NCBI GenBank assembly: GCA_004431415.1
Contig: QPMI01000452.1
Coordinates: 186,001 to 250,000 of the forward strand
DNA length: 64,000 bases
Direction: 5' to 3'
From: Cyanophora paradoxa
Lineage: Eukaryota; Glaucocystophyceae; Cyanophorales; Cyanophoraceae
Notes under the pieces: model-generated
The model's database searches: none
Told to the model about the DNA's origin: nothing
Seen by the model: the letters and a program-made list of their open reading frames with translations, nothing else
Made by a program: the position numbers and the translations under genes
Shown: positions 1 through 14,890 of the stretch, in pieces
Position numbering within the stretch: position 1 is the first letter of the stretch
How the letters are laid out: every line of letters begins with the position of its first letter

Positions 1-1725
1 CTGCCGCATGCTGCACAGCTGGCACCTCCCGCACGCGGACGCGGCGCACCTGCGCGAGTCCGAGCTGCGGGAGCCCCCCAGCGTGGCGCACTCCGCCTTC
101 CTCCTCCTCTTCCTCCTCGCCTTCCGCGGCCGCCAGGGGCGCCCCGGCGAGGCCGACGCCGCGGCGCGCGCCGTCGCCGAAGGCATCCTCGCCCAGCAGC
201 GGTGCCGCCGCGTCTTAATATACTCTACATACTCTCTCCGATTAACACTTGACCGGCGAATTCCATCGTGAAGGGGGAACGGCTCGCTGAAGATTCACTT
301 CGACCCCGCGCTCCCCGACGACGGCTGGGAGCTCTACGCCGGAGAGGTACCGTACTGGACTTGGTTTCGCTTTCGACAGGTCGCGATATATACAATATTA
401 ATGGTTTCTCCGCAGGCGCTGCTGGCGCTGGCGTCGGCGGGCCGCGCCTGGCGCGACGCGCGGCTCCTCGAGGCCGTCGCCCGCGCCTTCGCCTTCTACC
501 GGCGCGTGCCCTCTTAATCGTGATCGAAATAAATCAAAAGAGCGCCCCGCCCTGATATCGATCACGAGAGCGATAGCGAGGGGCCTCGGCCCCCTCGCTC
601 ATACGATCGCGGCTCCGCGCAGGCTGACGCCGCCGACGGGGGGCTACCTCGCCTTCGCGTCGAACTGGACGTGCCAGGCCGCCGCCGCCCTCTACTTCGC
701 CGCCGCCGACCTGGTGCCCCCGGCCCGGCCTTGTAATTGGTTCAACCTTTTTCATTTAGCAATTGATCTAGGGTTCTTACGCGACCCCCTCGTAAGATCC
801 TTGATAACCAATTCGACCTTTGATTTTAGCACTCGAGCTCGAGTTCTTACGCGGCCCTCTTTAATTTGCGATTGCATTCCAGGACCGGCGCGACCTCGCG
901 GGCCCCGCCTGTTCCATCGTCGCCGACCTCCAGGTCCGATCCCTCTCAAATCTCCGGAGATTATATCCTCGAGCTCTGATCTGATTCGATGTGCAGAGGC
1001 GCCTGCTCGACTCGCACTTCTGGTGGCACGTCGAGCGCTCGCCCGAGCGGCAGGCCGTCGTCGAGGCGAGCGCATTTATAATACGCGATGAAATCACCGA
1101 GTCGAGGAAGCTAAGAATGCTGGGAAACTAATTAACAGCTCTCAGGTCGCGTGCGGGGCGGAGGGTCTCGCGGACGCGTTCGCCGTCGCGCGCCACCGCT
1201 CCGGTGCGCAGCCAGCGGCTGCCGCGAGCGCGGGAAATTCGAATTCGATGGAATTCGAATTCGAAGCTGACGCTAGCGCTGGCCATGGATCACGATCATG
1301 ATCAGGCGCCGGGGACGCGGGGGCCGCCCGCGCGGCCCGCTCCTACGCCCAAGCCCTCGCGATCGTGAATTGAATTCTGTCATTATGACCACGTTGCGGG
1401 TCGGAAACGTTAATAAGCTGACAGAAGTATAATTTCCGCAGGCGTCCCGCTTCCTGCTGGACGCGCAGCGGCCTTCGGGCCGCGGGGCGGGCGGCTTCCC
1501 GCACTCTCGCACGAATCCGCTGCAGGTCGGTGGCCATGCGATGCGGGTCAATCCGCGGCCGGCTCGCTTTCGATCGATCAAGCGCGAGCAGTTCCTGATT
1601 CGGCGCGCCGGCAGCGGCTGGACGTGACGGGGCACGCGGCGAGCGCGCTGCTGAAGATCGCGGCCCTGCAGCTCGGGGAGAGATCGCCGGCCGGCGCCGC
1701 CCTGATCATGATCATGGTCACGTGA
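1..1725 (+). CDS. Multi-exon host gene, 3' part, function not recognised
   Basis: I do not recognise this gene; its 5' end lies left of the window. Probable exons in one direction with GT...AG borders are about 1-201, 293-346, 416-505, 623-713, 883-933, 987-1063, 1146-1201, 1306-1366, 1441-1526 and 1615-1725 (TGA stop). The pieces read as alanine-rich helices: WELYAGE then ALLALASAGRAWRDARLLEA, GGYLAFASNWTCQAAAALYF, DSHFWWHVERS, and a last section GGFPHS...RLDVTGHAASALL. Repeated helix pairs with 'GEALLAL' and 'RxDVTGHxxSALL' recall (alpha/alpha)-barrel proteins such as six-hairpin glycosidase-like enzymes, but that is only a resemblance. The exon near 987-1063 appears to end at a GC-type donor. 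Codon use is strongly GC-rich, as in the neighbouring host genes. Confidence 0.5.
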
Positions 1726-1995
1726 TCAAGCCTGGCGGGGCTAGCTAGGGTCGGCACGCGTACGTATATACGGGCGCCCGCATCGAATATTTTTATGGTA
1801 GCGGACCTACTAGCGGTACCGGTGTGCCACGGTGTTGGTACTACTAGCTTGGTAAACCTCTTGTCAGCCACGCGAGTATTTTATTCAAGCGGGTAAAACT
1901 GTACATGTATTCGAGTTTCCGCGCAAAATTGAACAGTGACGTCTGCGGCTGCGGACGGGGCCCGGGCTTGTGCCCGTGCCCCGCACGTGCCCCGT

Positions 1996-2055
<60 letters not shown>

Positions 2056-3279
2056 ACACACACACACCCCCCGGCCCACACCCCACCCCTCCGTGCACCG
2101 ACTCCCCCCCCCCCCCCCACCACCACCACCACCACGCTGGCCATGGTAGTAGGAATCATAGGGGTACGTAGTCTAGTACCGTAGTACCCAGAGAACGCTT
2201 TTCGACTCGTACGAGCCTAAGTACCGGGAGCATTTTTCTTCTCAGCTGCAGGTACTGGTCGTGGAAGCGGATTTTTTTTATTTTGACTGATTCGCGGCGC
2301 CGGCGCCCGCTCCGGCCCCCGGGGCCTGCAGACAGTGCAGGGCCACGTACTAGCTATAGTCAGTGTATTAGTCACTGAGTACTGCAGGGCAGTGCAGGGC
2401 ACTGCAGGGCCAGTGCATGCGCAGGCTGCAGTTACAGTGCAGTATAACCTACTAGCCTATATATATAGTACTAGCCTAGTAGTAGGCTACTAGTAACTAG
2501 TTGGATATCTAATACTAGACTATAATAATAATATTAGCTATAAGCTGCAGCTTAATTGAAGGTACCGATTAATGCGCCCCCTAATTGATGCGTTTTCCGC
2601 TGGCAAAATGCATTGATTCGGGGGCGCATTAATATCGAAACGCTAAGAAAACTGCGGTATGTACCCCCGGCCCCTATATATCGCAGGCAGAAAGCTTTAA
2701 TATAAAACGCATTAATTTGGTGCCGCATAAATATGCATACGAGGGGTCCGGGTCCAAATATGCATTTAAGGTTTTTCCGGTACTAGTATCGCGGGCCGGG
2801 CCGGCCGGGCCCGGCCCGGCCGGCGCCGCCGGCGTCGGTCACCACTGGCACTGACTCACCAGTGCAGGACCAGTGGTCCTGGCAGTGGACCATGGCCACT
2901 GCAGTCTGCAGGTGATCGTGACTCTCCACTGGACCAATTGCAATTGCCGCAAAATTGCATCGATATCGGCCCAATTATCGGGCCTTCTCGGCCCGGCGCC
3001 GCGGCGCCGTGGCGCGGGCCGGCGGCGGCGGCGCGCGATTCATGATATCGATTGATTTTCGGCGCATATAAAAAGCACCTCAGCGTCTGCGCATGCGCAT
3101 TGCGCAAACGGCATTTCACTTTCGGTGCGGCCTCCCCAGAGTCCCCACTAGGGCCCCGGGCCCCCACAAGCGCGTTCGCCTTGGCTTAGAACCGCACGCC
3201 CACCGATATCCGTGAGATCGCCCCGAGCTCATCGAGGCTGCAGCATAGGCACCCATTACTCGTTCCCAGAGCAGCCAAC
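1726..3279. other. Intergenic, low-complexity and palindrome-rich DNA
   Basis: I see no convincing gene here. The stretch holds a run of about 44 C residues (about 1998-2041) followed by a (CA)n tract (about 2040-2068), a second C-run with CCA repeats (2105-2134), GCAGGGCAGTGCAGGGCACTGCAGG-like repeats (2380-2420), short CTAG/TATA palindromes (2440-2540) and GGCCGGGCC-type palindromes (2790-2830). Long open frames over 1.9-2.2 kb are only translations of the simple repeats. Confidence 0.7.
1998..2068. repeat. Poly-C tract followed by CA microsatellite
   Basis: About 44 consecutive C residues run directly into about 14 CA units, and a further C-run with CCA triplets follows at 2105-2134. Homopolymers this long are prone to length error in sequencing, so the exact unit count should not be trusted. 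Confidence 0.9.
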
Positions 3280-4413
3280 ATGGGACCAGTCCTCGGTACC
3301 ACGTCTTCTTCCACTTCCTCGAGTTCCTCGGCGACGCAGACGGTCGAGTACGATCCGAATCATCAAAGCGGCGGGAGCTGCAACACTTCCCTGGCGGCCT
3401 TCCGCACCTCCACGGGAGAGACCATCACCGGCAAAATCTTCAGGGAAACCGATGTGCGTCTCCCACGTCGTAGTCGGTCGACGTCGCTCGAGGTTGCGCG
3501 CATGCGCATCTCGCGATCGAATTCGAATTCACTGTCCATGTTATGATCATGACCATGCATATGGCGCCGGCGCATCGCAATACAATTACATATACGTATA
3601 CGACATCGCAATTGACCGTTGTGCGCCCCTTACGATGCGCAGTGCATTAACACCGATTCGAACTCCTTCTTCACCTTCACCACCACGAAGGATTTGACGT
3701 CGACATTCGGCGACGGTGTACTCCGAGGTCAAGTGCGGACAATCTGTGCCGGCCCGGGATACAGAGTCTGTGCGTTGAAGATTGAGATTCAATATGTTAT
3801 ATTATTTGGCGTTATCAATGGTGCTGATCACGCTGCGCATCGACTCCGCAGCTGTGTGCCACCCGGTATGGGATATGGAGTGCATCCGCAATATCCCAAA
3901 CTTCAGTATTCTATACACCCCGTACGAGGAGAAAATAAAATGCCTCATTCCTTGCGAACAAGGCAAGGTCGTATATGTAGACGGGAGGAATGTTTGGAAT
4001 CAGGACCTGCCTTACTGCAAAGACTTGCCGAAGACGGATTCCGGTGATTATGTGCGTTACATATTTCGAATTCCTCTGCTGCCGTCCACCGCGTTATATA
4101 ATTACGAGCGATTCTCTTCTGAATTCGGATTTGCCAACAGAAATGGGAGAACTACAAGATTACGAAGCTTCATGATCAGCTGGACTCGGAGATCCAGGTG
4201 CGTCTTTGCAACTGGAATGGCTGCCTGGCCCGGCGGCGCCGCGCGTCTAGGCCTGATTCGAGCTCTCCTGCTGCGGGGAAGGCGGTGGACGAGGAGCCGG
4301 CGACGGAGGCGGAGGCGGAGGCGGAGCAGGTCGAGGAGGAGCTCGATGCCGAGCTCTTCGACGTCGCCGCCGACGCCGGCATCCAGGCCGCCTTCCTCGC
4401 CGAAGACGCCTAG
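3280..4413 (+). CDS. Unrecognised multi-exon protein with acidic C-terminal tail
   Basis: A short gene is inferred from spliceable frames. An ATG at 3280 opens a Ser/Thr-rich exon that reaches a GTGCGT donor at 3454. An acceptor at 3641-3642 keeps the frame (CINTDSNSFFTF...). A cysteine-containing section with natural amino-acid composition follows (VCHPVWDMECI... to KTDSGD, about 3850-4047), then KWENYKITKLHDQLDSEIQ (about 4141-4199). The last exon (about 4278-4413) is Glu/Ala-rich and ends ...AAFLAEDA-stop. An alternative reading starts at ATG 3797, where a hydrophobic MLYYLALSMVLIT could be a signal peptide. No domain is recognised, and the link between the first and middle exons is uncertain. 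The septin gene follows on the same strand. Confidence 0.4.
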
Positions 4414-4751
4414 CATGGATCCGGAGAGCCCCTAGGCCTGCGCCTCCTTGCAATTGTGTTTGGATGTATACGTATACGTAGCTACAGGCTGTTTGAGTTT
4501 CCAGCACTTGCTCAAATTTAAGCGCTTGCTGAAACCGTGCTCTCGTATGCATTTGAAAAATAGAAACACCCAATCCAAAGCTACTGCAGCCTGGCAGCTG
4601 TGTTGCCGAGTTAAGTTCGGCCACGAAGCTTTAATTAATTTAAAAAATGGATTATGAACCCGTATATTAATCGATATCTAGGCTATAGCGCCATTGGCGG
4701 CTTCGTGTACTTGCGATTGCCGAGAGATACGCAAGGAATCTCGGTCGAACA

Positions 4752-6897
4752 TTGGAGCGAAACTCGACTGGTGCTGATTTCGGTCGAAAGTTGGAGCGAA
4801 TCGATCGATATCTGTGCAGTGTCGGGCTGCAGCTGTATCTAAATCTCGACAAAACTGGCCTTTCGGGCTCCGGCACCTCTTCTGAGCGCAGTTCGATCAT
4901 GGGCGGGGCAGATACCAACTCCACCACATGCACATCGGGCGCGCGCACGCCTACACGCGACAACGAGTTTCTCTTCGACGGGGACCGTGCGCGCCTGCCC
5001 GAAATATGAAGTGCTTTGCAATTATATTGACTACATTGCGCGGCGCGCAGGACGCGCGCCAGGCTTGCTACGAATTCCAGAAAATAAGAAAGCGAAACAT
5101 TTTCTGAACATCGCGTTCCTCGGTGAGCTGAACTCGAAGCTCTGCTGCCGGGCTCCGGATCCTCATGATCATGATCAATGAATTTCGCAGGGGCTGAGGG
5201 GCTCGGTACGCGCTGCTTGATTCGACGTGCTCGCGATGTGCACGGGGCCGGGCCGGCCACGATGCGAATGCGTATGTGCGCAGGCAAGACAACTTCCATC
5301 TTTGCGCTCCTTCACATCTATGGCCTGAAGAAGGAAAAGCTGGATGAGATCGTAAAAAAGTGCGCGTCAATGTTTACACAACGCTAGTCGCTAAGCGAAC
5401 GATTGAAATGCGCTCAGACACCGCATGCACGAACCGACGAAGGAAGTTCAGGCAATTGAAATTGGCAATGATGATGAATTGCCCGGATCAAACGTCGTAC
5501 TGTCGTTCCTCGATTTCCCGGGCTACAACGTCAGCACGGGGGCTAAGTGGTACGTAAACGAGCGATTTCGATTTCGATTCCGATCTCAAATATTAATATC
5601 ATGATCAATTTCGTGGACGTCGATAATGGGTTTCAGGTTGACGACAGTCGAAGACACACTCCGCTCCCGGATCCACGCTTATTCTGACCGCAAGAGCCGT
5701 TATGTGACGGGAGGAGAGCTCAGCGACGAGGAGGTCAGGATTTGAGCATGCACTCTATATAAAGCTAAATTTTTTCGATTCTGATAATGGACGTGAATGC
5801 GTAAATTTATATTGCAGAAGAAGATGTGCTCTTGCAACGTGGACGAAAGAATTCATCTCGCCATTTTCTTTATCGGGCCGCACAGGTTTGCATGCGCAAA
5901 ACGTTTTATAATTAATTATGAACTTGACGCATGCGCGAAACTGATCGATATCGTGCGATAATCCGCAGCCGCATCTCCGACTTTGACATTCAAGTCATGA
6001 CTGAAGTCCGGAAGTGCGATAGTACCCTTTGGCTTGCAATTAATGCTCAGCTGGTGTTATTTCGAGTTGCTAACCGTTGCATTCTGCGCACTCATTTTTT
6101 GTAGGAAAGCAAATCTCACAGTTGTTATCGCGAAGTCGGACGCTATGACAACGGCAGAGGCCAAAGGTAGACGCCTTGCGAATTTGAATTTTAGAAGCCC
6201 ATCTGCCAGGCTGATGGAAGCACGAATATTTTTGCGAAGGTCAGCGAGGAGATCCGCGTGGCAGGCCTGGACTTGTACAAGCCTTTTGATGCAGACACTG
6301 ACGTGAATGTATCCGCCCATACATCAAGCTGCAACGAGGTCGATTGACTTCTCCTATTGCAAGCAACGAATTCGAACTGACCGCATGGGCCGTGCCATGG
6401 CCATGGCCCGCCATTTTTCAGGGCGCTTTCGGGCCCGTGCCGCCGTACTCCATCGTCAGCTCGCGCGAGTTCAATCACGAGGGCGAGCTTTCGCGTGTGT
6501 ACAACTGGGGCACGTGCCGCGGTGCGAGCTGACATTAGAGTCAAACTTTTCGAACAATCGATATCGCTATTCGCAGTCGAGGACGGGGCTCATTCGGATC
6601 TTTGCCTGCTTCGTGAGGCTCTATTTTCAGAGTCGTTCTACAGGACCCTCGAGGAAACCGACCGGTGAGTTCGGGATGTCGTCGGTTTTTGAATACTCTA
6701 GACGTTTGAATTTTATTCGATTCATGCGCAGGCTGATGAGAAGCTACAACGCGAGTCAGCGGGAGGAGCGGCAACGCCGGGAGGAGGAGGAGCGGCAGCG
6801 CCGGGAGGAGGAGGAGCGGCAGCGCCGGGAGGATAAGGAAGAGCGGCAGCGCCAGGAAAAAGAACGGCGCCGCGGAGATTCATGCCGCATTCAATGA
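4752..6897 (+). CDS. Septin family GTPase, about 12 exons
   Basis: Septins are GTP-binding proteins that polymerise into filaments at membranes and division sites. The G1 P-loop is assembled from three exons: NIAFLG from 5051-5122, a 15-base microexon at 5191-5205, and GKTTSIFALL from 5284-5359, giving GAEGLGKTT. G3 is FLDFPGYN (exon 5418-5549) and G4 is VVIAKSDA (exon 6105-6166). The septin-unique element appears as PPYSIVSS...YNWGTCR (about 6434-6520) and VEDGAHSDLCLLREALF (6581-6666). The last exon (6732-6897) has repeated EERQRRE blocks, matching the coiled-coil tail typical of septins. The exon from about 6210 (DGSTNIFAKVSEEIR) fits the family but joins out of phase by one base, perhaps a sequence error. 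The start is uncertain; 4752 is the first plausible ATG. Confidence 0.8.
5191..5205 (+). other. 15-nt microexon encoding the septin P-loop core
   Basis: The 15 bases lie between a TTTCGCAG acceptor and a GTACGC donor. The upstream exon ends in phase 1 (ttcctcg) and the downstream exon starts GCAAGACAACTTCC. Only inclusion of the microexon gives the GxxxxGKT Walker A sequence GAEGLGKT; skipping it gives FLGKTT and destroys the nucleotide-binding loop. Confidence 0.75.
6755..6860 (+). repeat. Coding minisatellite in septin coiled coil
   Basis: Tandem copies of an approximately 24-base unit (GAGGAGCGGCAGCGCCGG plus GAGGAG) encode repeated EEERQRRE blocks. The repeats stay in frame, so unit gain or loss changes the length of the C-terminal coiled coil by whole heptad-like steps. 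Confidence 0.75.
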
Positions 6898-7880
6898 TCA
6901 TCGCTAGTACTGCAAGTCGTTATATTTAATGATTCACAAATATTATGACTCAGTGATCATGTGCATTGTCTTTCCATTAATTATATAATGCATATAGTCG
7001 CAACGGGCAGTGCCACGGTGATCGTGAGATTTTGGCCACCGCGCCGGCCGCGCGCGGGCTTGCGCACAATTTCAACAAAGTTATGAGCGAAGCCTTGATC
7101 ATGAGGCCTTGGTACCGCCAAGCCTTGCCAAGTTGAAGCCCGATGCTGCGACCTACAACGTCGACCGATCGCGACGGATTGAGCGGCGAGGAGGCGAGAA
7201 CTGCTCAAATAATTAGCGGAGCCGCGCCTTCGAATTCAAGGCTTTAATTAACTGCATAATGGAAATAGGACAGAGGGCCGCTGGTTGACATCGCCCTCCA
7301 CTGCAAGCTTGAATCATAAAGACCCTGCAGCTGTGACCGCCGCGCGCGGGCCGCGCCGCGGCGCGGACGAGTACGAGCTCGAGGTTGGGATCCCGGAGGC
7401 CGTGAAGGGCAGCGCCGCGATCGTCGCGGCCTAGGGGCCTAGCTATAGGTCGACGGCCTAGGGGCCGGGTGTTGATATGGTTGGCGCGTTCTGTGTGGGG
7501 CAGAAAGGCTGCGCATGAAATCGAAGAGCGCCGAGTCGAATTCTACATGCATAGCTAGCTATAATTATAAATGAAAATTGAACGTAGCGGCCGCGGCGGT
7601 CGCGCCTGGTGACTTCTAGCTATAGCTATAGATCTGGGCGCCGGCGCCGCGGCAGATCGAGAGTTCAATTGCAAGCACGAAGTGACCACTCGCTCGCAAT
7701 CGGGCCCCGGGACGGGGTTCGAGGCGGCCCAAGTCGGCATGCACAAGACATGAAATTCGAGGCATTCGAGACTGTGGGGCATGTATAGATGAATTAATAT
7801 TCGAAGAGACTGGAAGGCGGCGACCTTGAGACATGCACGCTGGACCTACGTATACAGATTCGCATCCGCCCCGCGATCCT
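6898..7880. other. Region between septin and TRMO genes
   Basis: Mostly no recognisable gene. A possible terminal exon at about 7365-7433 reads DEYELEVGIPEAVKGSAAI...-stop on the plus strand, but I cannot connect it to upstream exons. The rest holds short palindromes (TTAATTAA, AGCTATAGCT, GATCATGATC-like). Confidence 0.5.
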
Positions 7881-7889
7881 ACTTGATGT

Positions 7890-9194
7890 GCGGCGGGGGC
7901 GGGCTGTACTCCAGCCGGTCTGCGCGGGGGCGGCGCGGGGCGGGGCGGCCCGGGGCCGGCGCCTCAGCGGGGGGCCCGGGCCCGGCGGCGAGCGGCGAGC
8001 GCCGGGCCGGGGTGCGCTCACCCGGCCCCTTCATCTCGTACCCTTCCGTGGCGATCTCGTCCAGCCAGCCGGCGCGGGCCGAGGGGAAGGCGTCACAGTA
8101 CGGCTGCAGGGGCGGGCGAGCTCAGCGATTGCCAGCTGCAGTGAGCGGGTGAGCCCGGCGCCCGCCGGGCCGCGCGCGCGCACCACGTAGGGCTTGATGT
8201 CCAGGACGGCTGCGCGGTGCGTGAGGCGGGGTACAGCCCCGGGGTGGGGGGTACGCACGCGTCCAGTCCAGGAGGTCGATACCCCGCACCTGCCCGTGCG
8301 CCGGTGCCCGCCCGTCAGCAAGAGCACCTCGGACACGAGGCTCGGAGCCGACTCGGGCGCTCGCCTTCAAGATGCGACCGTGTACCCCGACCAGTCGCAC
8401 CGCGGAGAGCGCTGCGAGGCGGAAGGCCCTCGGATGCCCGAAGGGGGGTACTGAAAGGGGGGGGAGGGGGGGGGGCGCACCCATCGGGTTCGGCCGGTGC
8501 GGGGCCCGCGTCGCCAGTACCCCGCGCTTGACCTTGGGGCCGCGAGGGGGGGTAACCTGCGCCGAGGCGCGCGTCGGACGCGCGCCGTATGATGCTTTGA
8601 TACTCCACCCCTCACCAGCGGATTCCTGGGGGGGGGGGGTATAAGAATCGAAACTTCGGAAAGTCTTCACAGAAGTGCGGGGCTAATGACGGCGCACCAG
8701 CCCTTGTTGAGATGCATCCAGCTTCGAAGTAGCAAAGGGAGGCGCGCCCAGATCGGCGGCGGTACGCAAACACGCGGGGGCAGGGACGGGGGTACCTGAT
8801 CACCCAGATGTACTCGAAGCCCTCGAGGCCGCGGACGGCGAGGTCCAGGTTCAGGCCGGGGTTCTGCAGGGCGCGGGGGGGGCGAGCGGAAGGGGCGGTC
8901 AGCAGTCGGTCTGCCGGGGCGCGGGGGGCCGGGGGCCGGGGGCGCCAGGTGGATCTCGGCCTCCGCCTCCTGCCCGCCCACGATCTGCTGCGTGATGGGC
9001 GCCTGCCGCGGCGTCCCGAACCGCTCCTGCGGCGCCCCGGCGCGGTCAGCGGCCGGCGCGGCGCGGCTGCCGGCCCCGCGCGCCCTCGCGGCCCGCTCGC
9101 CTTGTAGGGGCTCCGCACGTAGCCGATCGGCTTCAGCCTGCGGCCGCAGTGAGCGCTGTGCACGCCTTCCATCAGAGACAATACGAGCGCACAT
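7890..9194 (-). CDS. TRMO: tRNA (adenine(37)-N6)-methyltransferase TRMO/TrmO-like, multi-exon
   Basis: TrmO/TRMO proteins transfer a methyl group from S-adenosylmethionine to the N6 of t6A at tRNA position 37. Minus-strand exons give the family's signatures in order: LKPIGYVRSPYK (about 9144-9106), FGTPRQAPITQQIVGGQEAEAEIHL (about 9030-8945, family pattern 'GTPRQ'), NPGLNLDLAVRGLEGFEYIWVI (8861-8798, 'GLExFxHxW'), MHLNKGW (about 8710), GVLATRAPHRPNPM (about 8530-8490, the hallmark GxFATRxPHRPNPIG), LSAVRLVGVHGRILK (about 8410-8368), GIDLLDWT (about 8280), AVLDIKPYV (about 8210-8185) and YCDAFPSARAGWLDEIATEGYE (about 8100-8035). Together these cover the beta-barrel TrmO domain. Introns are short with GTxxG donors. 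Another exon upstream (9200-9636) may hold the N-terminus but was not confirmed. Confidence 0.8.
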
Positions 9195-9199
9195 AACCT

Positions 9200-10054
9200 C
9201 AGCCGGTGGCTCGAACTTCTCGCTGCGGGCGCGCGGCGCGCGAATAATCCAAGTCAGCTATCGCGCAGCATTTGCGGCGGCCGCCCCCGCGGAGCGAGCG
9301 GCACGCGTACGTGTAGTTCTGCGGCGGCTTCTTACGCAGCGCCTCGCTGCCCGCCGCGTTCTCCTCCGCGCCCCCGGCAGAGCTGGTGATCGGTGCGCCC
9401 CAAGCCGGCGCTGGCGGCGGGCTCAGGCTCCGCGCTCGGCGAGGCCCGCCGTGGAAGGTCCGTGCCATTCTCTCAGCCATATCGGCGCTTCCGCGGAGCG
9501 GCGGGGGCGCGGCCAGGAACGGGTTCCTCAGGACAAGCGGCCGCCTGCTGGATTGCGCGCAGGCTGCGGGTGCCGCTAGAACAGGTCTATGGAGCTGACT
9601 CGGACCGGGGAAGATGCAGGAGAATGCGGGGCGCATGCGCGCAGCTTCGATCGGTCTCGACTAGATGCACAACTAGCCGCAGGCCAGCAGCGCCGCTCAC
9701 TGCAGCTGAAACGCGCCGATAGCTATTACCTAAGCTGCTGCGCCGCAGTGCTCGAGCTCTTCTCTAGATCTGCCCCGCCCGTGCTCAATTTCGCGATGTA
9801 CCCGGCCGCAGCTTCGGCCCCATGGCCACAATTCGAGGTTTACGGCGCCGGCGCCGGCCGGCGCCCCACCGTACCGGCCGGCGCTTGTCAGGGCCTGGAG
9901 CCCATGGCCAGCCCTAAAACCTAAAGATGCCGTCCCCTATAGCTAGCTGAGCCCTTGGCGAACTTGCCAGTTGGCGGGTGAATGCGTGAGTGTGGACATA
10001 TGAGGATGAAGTACAGCGCGGGGCGGCGGGCCCCCCCCGCCCCTGCCCCGCGGC
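9200..10054. other. Region between TRMO and zinc transporter genes
   Basis: The minus strand from 9636 to 9200 is open and could hold a 5' exon or leader of the TRMO gene (it contains GGAEENAAGSEALRKKPPQNY). From about 9640 to 10054 I see no gene, only GC-rich DNA with palindromes (GGCGCCGGCGCC, AGCTAGCT). The 3' ends of the zinc transporter and the possible 5' end of TRMO face each other here on the same strand. Confidence 0.5.
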
Positions 10055-14513
<4,459 letters not shown>

Positions 14514-14890
14514 TTTCGAGCGCTCGCCGGCCCGAGGTTATATCGGGCGAGCCGCACTTCCGCCGCCGCCTACGAGCACGAGATGAGCCCCGGGACGCAG
14601 GTTGGGCGGGAGCGGGGCGCGCATGCATGCGCGGCGCGGGCGCTCGCCGCGACCGTCCCTCTTCGATCTAGCAACAGCAAGCTTCGCCCGCACCTTCAGG
14701 CGGAGGTCGGCGAACATCTCGGCGCCGCGTCCCGGCCGCGCCCCGCGCCAAGGCGGGCCGCGGCTTCAGGCCGAATCACTACAACTGGTCGCGGTGCGGC
14801 CGGCTGCACCCTCAGAGCGCCCTTCGAACGAGCTGATCCCAGACACGTACCCCACCCGGACTGCCCCCCTCCCGCGAATTCGCTCGCCCG

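Noticed and set aside
1881-2184. Overlapping frames of Pro, His/Thr or Gly runs
   Set aside because: Pure translations of poly-C and CA repeats.
7365-7433. Small separate gene after the septin
   Set aside because: Only one exon-like piece is readable and no upstream exon could be joined.
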